From Auanema rhodensis (taxonomy: Eukaryota > Nematoda > Chromadorea > Rhabditida > Rhabditidae), in contig OZ059898.1 in NCBI GenBank assembly GCA_964057225.1, forward strand, positions 9,982,001 to 10,046,000: 64,000 bases of DNA, written 5' to 3'. The position numbers and the translations under genes are program-made. The notes under the pieces were generated by a model. The model was given only the letters and a program-made list of their open reading frames with translations, was not told the origin of the DNA and ran no database searches. Below, one piece after another: positions 61,857 to 64,000 of the stretch. The first letter of the stretch is position 1, and every line of letters starts with the position of its first letter.

Positions 61857-61927
61857 TGCATCGGCCGGGAATCGAACCCGGGTCGCCCGCGTGGCAGGCG
61901 AGCATTCTACCACTGAACCACCGATGC
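61857..61927 (-). tRNA. tRNA-Gly(GCC) copy 54
   Basis: Majority sequence, T5 trailer, ttttatataaatg flank as in copy 43. Last complete gene in the window. Confidence 0.95.
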
Positions 61928-64000
61928 TTCGAAAATGTTAGATTGTTTCCGAAAAATTATGAAAAGTCAAGTTCTACTGATTTGAAGAGAATTGTAAGTT
62001 TTAGAAAAGAATTAAAGTTCAGCGATCTCTACTATTAACTGATTATCGGCTAAAATAAGGTAACAGTTTTTATTGAAAGTTTCCATGATTAAGATTAAAC
62101 AAAGAAAAAAAATCAAAGAGAAACACTTCTTGTTTACTTATTTGATTATAATACTTGAAATTCCAAAAACAGTAGAATAAAATAGAGAAAGCGACGAAAA
62201 AAGTTGAACGATTTGAAGAGAATTGTAAGTTTTAGAAAAGAATTAAAGTTCAGCTATCTCTACTATTAACTGATTATCGGCTAAAATAAGGTAACAGTTT
62301 TTATTGAAAGTTTCCATGATTAAGATTAAACAAAGAAAAAAATCAAAGAGAAACACTTCTTGTTTACTTACTTGATTATAATACTTGAAATTCCAAAAAC
62401 AGTAAAATAAAATTGAAAAAGCGACAAAAACAGTTGAACGATTTGAAGACAATTGTAAGTTGAAGAATAAAATTAAAGTTTAGCAGTCTCTACTATTAAC
62501 TGAATGTCGGCTAAAATATGGTAACAGTTTTTATTAAAAGTTTCCATGATTAAGATTAAACAAAGAAAAAAAATCAAAGAGAAACACTTCTTGTTTACTT
62601 ATTTGATTATAATACTTGAAATTCCAAAAACAGTAGAATAAAATAGAGAAAGCGACGAAAAAAGTTGAACGATTTGAAGAGAATTGTAAGTTTTAGAAAA
62701 GAATTAAAGTTCAGCTATCTCTACTATTAACTGATTATCGGCTAAAATAAGGTAACAGTTTTTATTGAAAGTTTCCATGATTAAGATTAAACAAAGAAAA
62801 AAATCAAAGAGAAACACTTCTTGTTTACTTACTTGATTATAATACTTGAAATTCCAAAAACAGTAAAATAAAATTGAAAAAGCGACAAAAACAGTTGAAC
62901 GATTTGAAGACAATTGTAAGTTGAAGAATAAAATTAAAGTTTAGCAGTCTCTACTATTAACTGAATGTCGGCTAAAATATGGTAACAGTTTTTATTAAAA
63001 GTTTCCATGATTAAGATTAAACAAAGAAAAAAAATCAAAGAGAAACACTTCTTGTTTACTTATTTGATTATAATACTTGAAATTCCAAAAACAGTAGAAT
63101 AAAATAGAGAAAGAGACGAAAAAAGTTGAACGATTTGAAGAGAATTGTGAGTTTTAGAAAAGAATTAAAGTTTAGCTTTGTCTACTATTAACTGATTATC
63201 GGCTGAAATATGGTGACAGTTTTTTTTTAAAAGTTTCCATGATTAAGATTAATCAAAGAAAAAAAAATCAAAGAGAAACACTTCTTGTTCACTTATTTGA
63301 TTATAATACTTGAAATTCCGAAAACAGTAGAATAAAATAAAGAAAGCGACAAAAACAGTTGAACGATTTGAAGAGAATTGTAGGTTTAAGAAAAGATTTA
63401 AAGTTTAGCTTTGTCTACTATTAACTGATTATCGGCTGAAATATGGTGACAGTTTTTCATTAAAAGTTTCCATGATTAAGATTAAACAAAGAAAAAAAAA
63501 TCAAAGAGAAACACTTCTTGTTTACTTACTTGATTATAATACTTGAAATTCCAAAAACAGTAAAATAAAACTGTTAAAGCGAGTAAAACTGTTGAACGAT
63601 TTGAAGACAATTGTAAGTTGAAGAAAAAAATTAAAGTTTAGCTCTCTCTACTATTTAATGATTGTCGGCTAAAATATGGTAACAGTTTTTATTAAAAGTT
63701 TCCATGATTAAGATTGAACAAAGAAAAAAAAATCAAAGAGAAACACTTCTTGTTTACTTACTTGATTATAATACTTGAAATTCCAAAAACAGTAAAATAA
63801 AACTGTTAAAGCGAGTAAAACTGTTGAACGATTTGAAGACAATTGTAAGTTGAAGAAAAAAATTAAAGTTTAGCTCTCTCTACTATTTAATGATTGTCGG
63901 CTAAAATATGGTAACAGTTTTTATTAAAAGTTTCCATGATTAAGATTGAACAAAGAAAAAAAAATCAAAGAGAAACACTTCTTGTTTACTAATTTGATTA
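61928..64000. repeat. Satellite to window edge, tRNA-free
   Basis: About nine monomers. A two-monomer unit (offset 461) is repeated near 62243 and 62704 with the private gtttagcagtctc variant. Near 63650-63840 a monomer has the front half of a tRNA-bearing type (gattgaacaaag) joined to the back half of a tRNA-free type. The final partial monomer again looks tRNA-bearing. Confidence 0.88.

Larger units (their letters stand above)
8690..64000. repeat. tRNA-Gly satellite array, right arm
   Basis: The same 231-bp monomer family continues without interruption to the window edge and holds 48 complete tRNA-bearing cassettes. Every tRNA interval is 172 + 231n bp once three short derivatives are allowed for: the relic at 14231-14292, the composite near 48841-49025 (and its duplicate near 54397), and the 118-bp monomer near 49885. 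About two-thirds of intervals have n of 3 or 4. No non-satellite sequence was seen. Confidence 0.95.

Noticed and set aside
221-61927. tRNA-derived SINE family
   Set aside because: Copies are head-to-tail at one fixed monomer position, all in one orientation, with intact cloverleaf and terminator, and no retroposition tail or target duplications.
1-64000. Dozens of 60-98 codon ORFs repeated through the array
   Set aside because: They recur only because the monomers recur. Frames shift with poly-A length, many run through the tRNA gene, several begin at non-ATG codons, and no start context or domain is present.
1-64000. CRISPR-like regular repeat architecture
   Set aside because: Repeats are 231 bp and contiguous, with no unique spacers and no cas genes; the conserved insert is a tRNA.

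Overview
The window is eukaryotic nuclear DNA, most likely from an invertebrate animal. It is AT-rich and lacks prokaryotic gene organisation. Its only convincing protein gene is split by ten GT-AG introns of 39-54 nt. Introns that short suggest a nematode or another small-intron animal; the species cannot be fixed from this sequence.

About 94% of the window (1-4840 and 8690-64000) is one tandem satellite. Its basic monomer is about 231 bp, and roughly 218 copies are present. At intervals a monomer carries a 172-bp cassette holding one tRNA-Gly(GCC) gene. There are 54 such genes, all on the minus strand: 53 full length and one interrupted. Forty-two are identical over 71 nt and the others carry one or two substitutions. 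Start-to-start spacing is quantised as 172 + 231n bp, with n usually 3 or 4. The few exceptions are explained by three visible deletion derivatives: a 62-bp cassette relic that lost its tRNA, a 186-bp composite of collapsed monomers, and a 118-bp short monomer.

The array has grown by nested block duplication. Repeat offsets seen include 636, 866, 869, 1154, 1324, 1560, 1963, 2824, 3697 and 5556 bp. Several are marked by tRNA point mutations shared only between the paired copies. The array appears to run off both ends of the window.

At 4841-8689 the array is broken by a 3849-bp DNA transposon. It has 475-bp terminal inverted repeats about 99% identical and a 9-bp target duplication (CCACCGATG). 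It encodes a multi-exon DDE transposase whose 11 predicted exons join without a stop into 637 codons. Target-site length, long TIRs and the D/D/CxxH/E motifs point to a Mutator-like element (MULE). It inserted inside the 5' acceptor arm of one tRNA-Gly gene, leaving nt 2-71 on one side and nt 1-10 on the other.

Taken together, this is a satellite whose higher-order repeat contains a Pol III gene, invaded once, fairly recently, by a potentially autonomous MULE. No other protein gene, rRNA, CRISPR array or prokaryotic feature was found.
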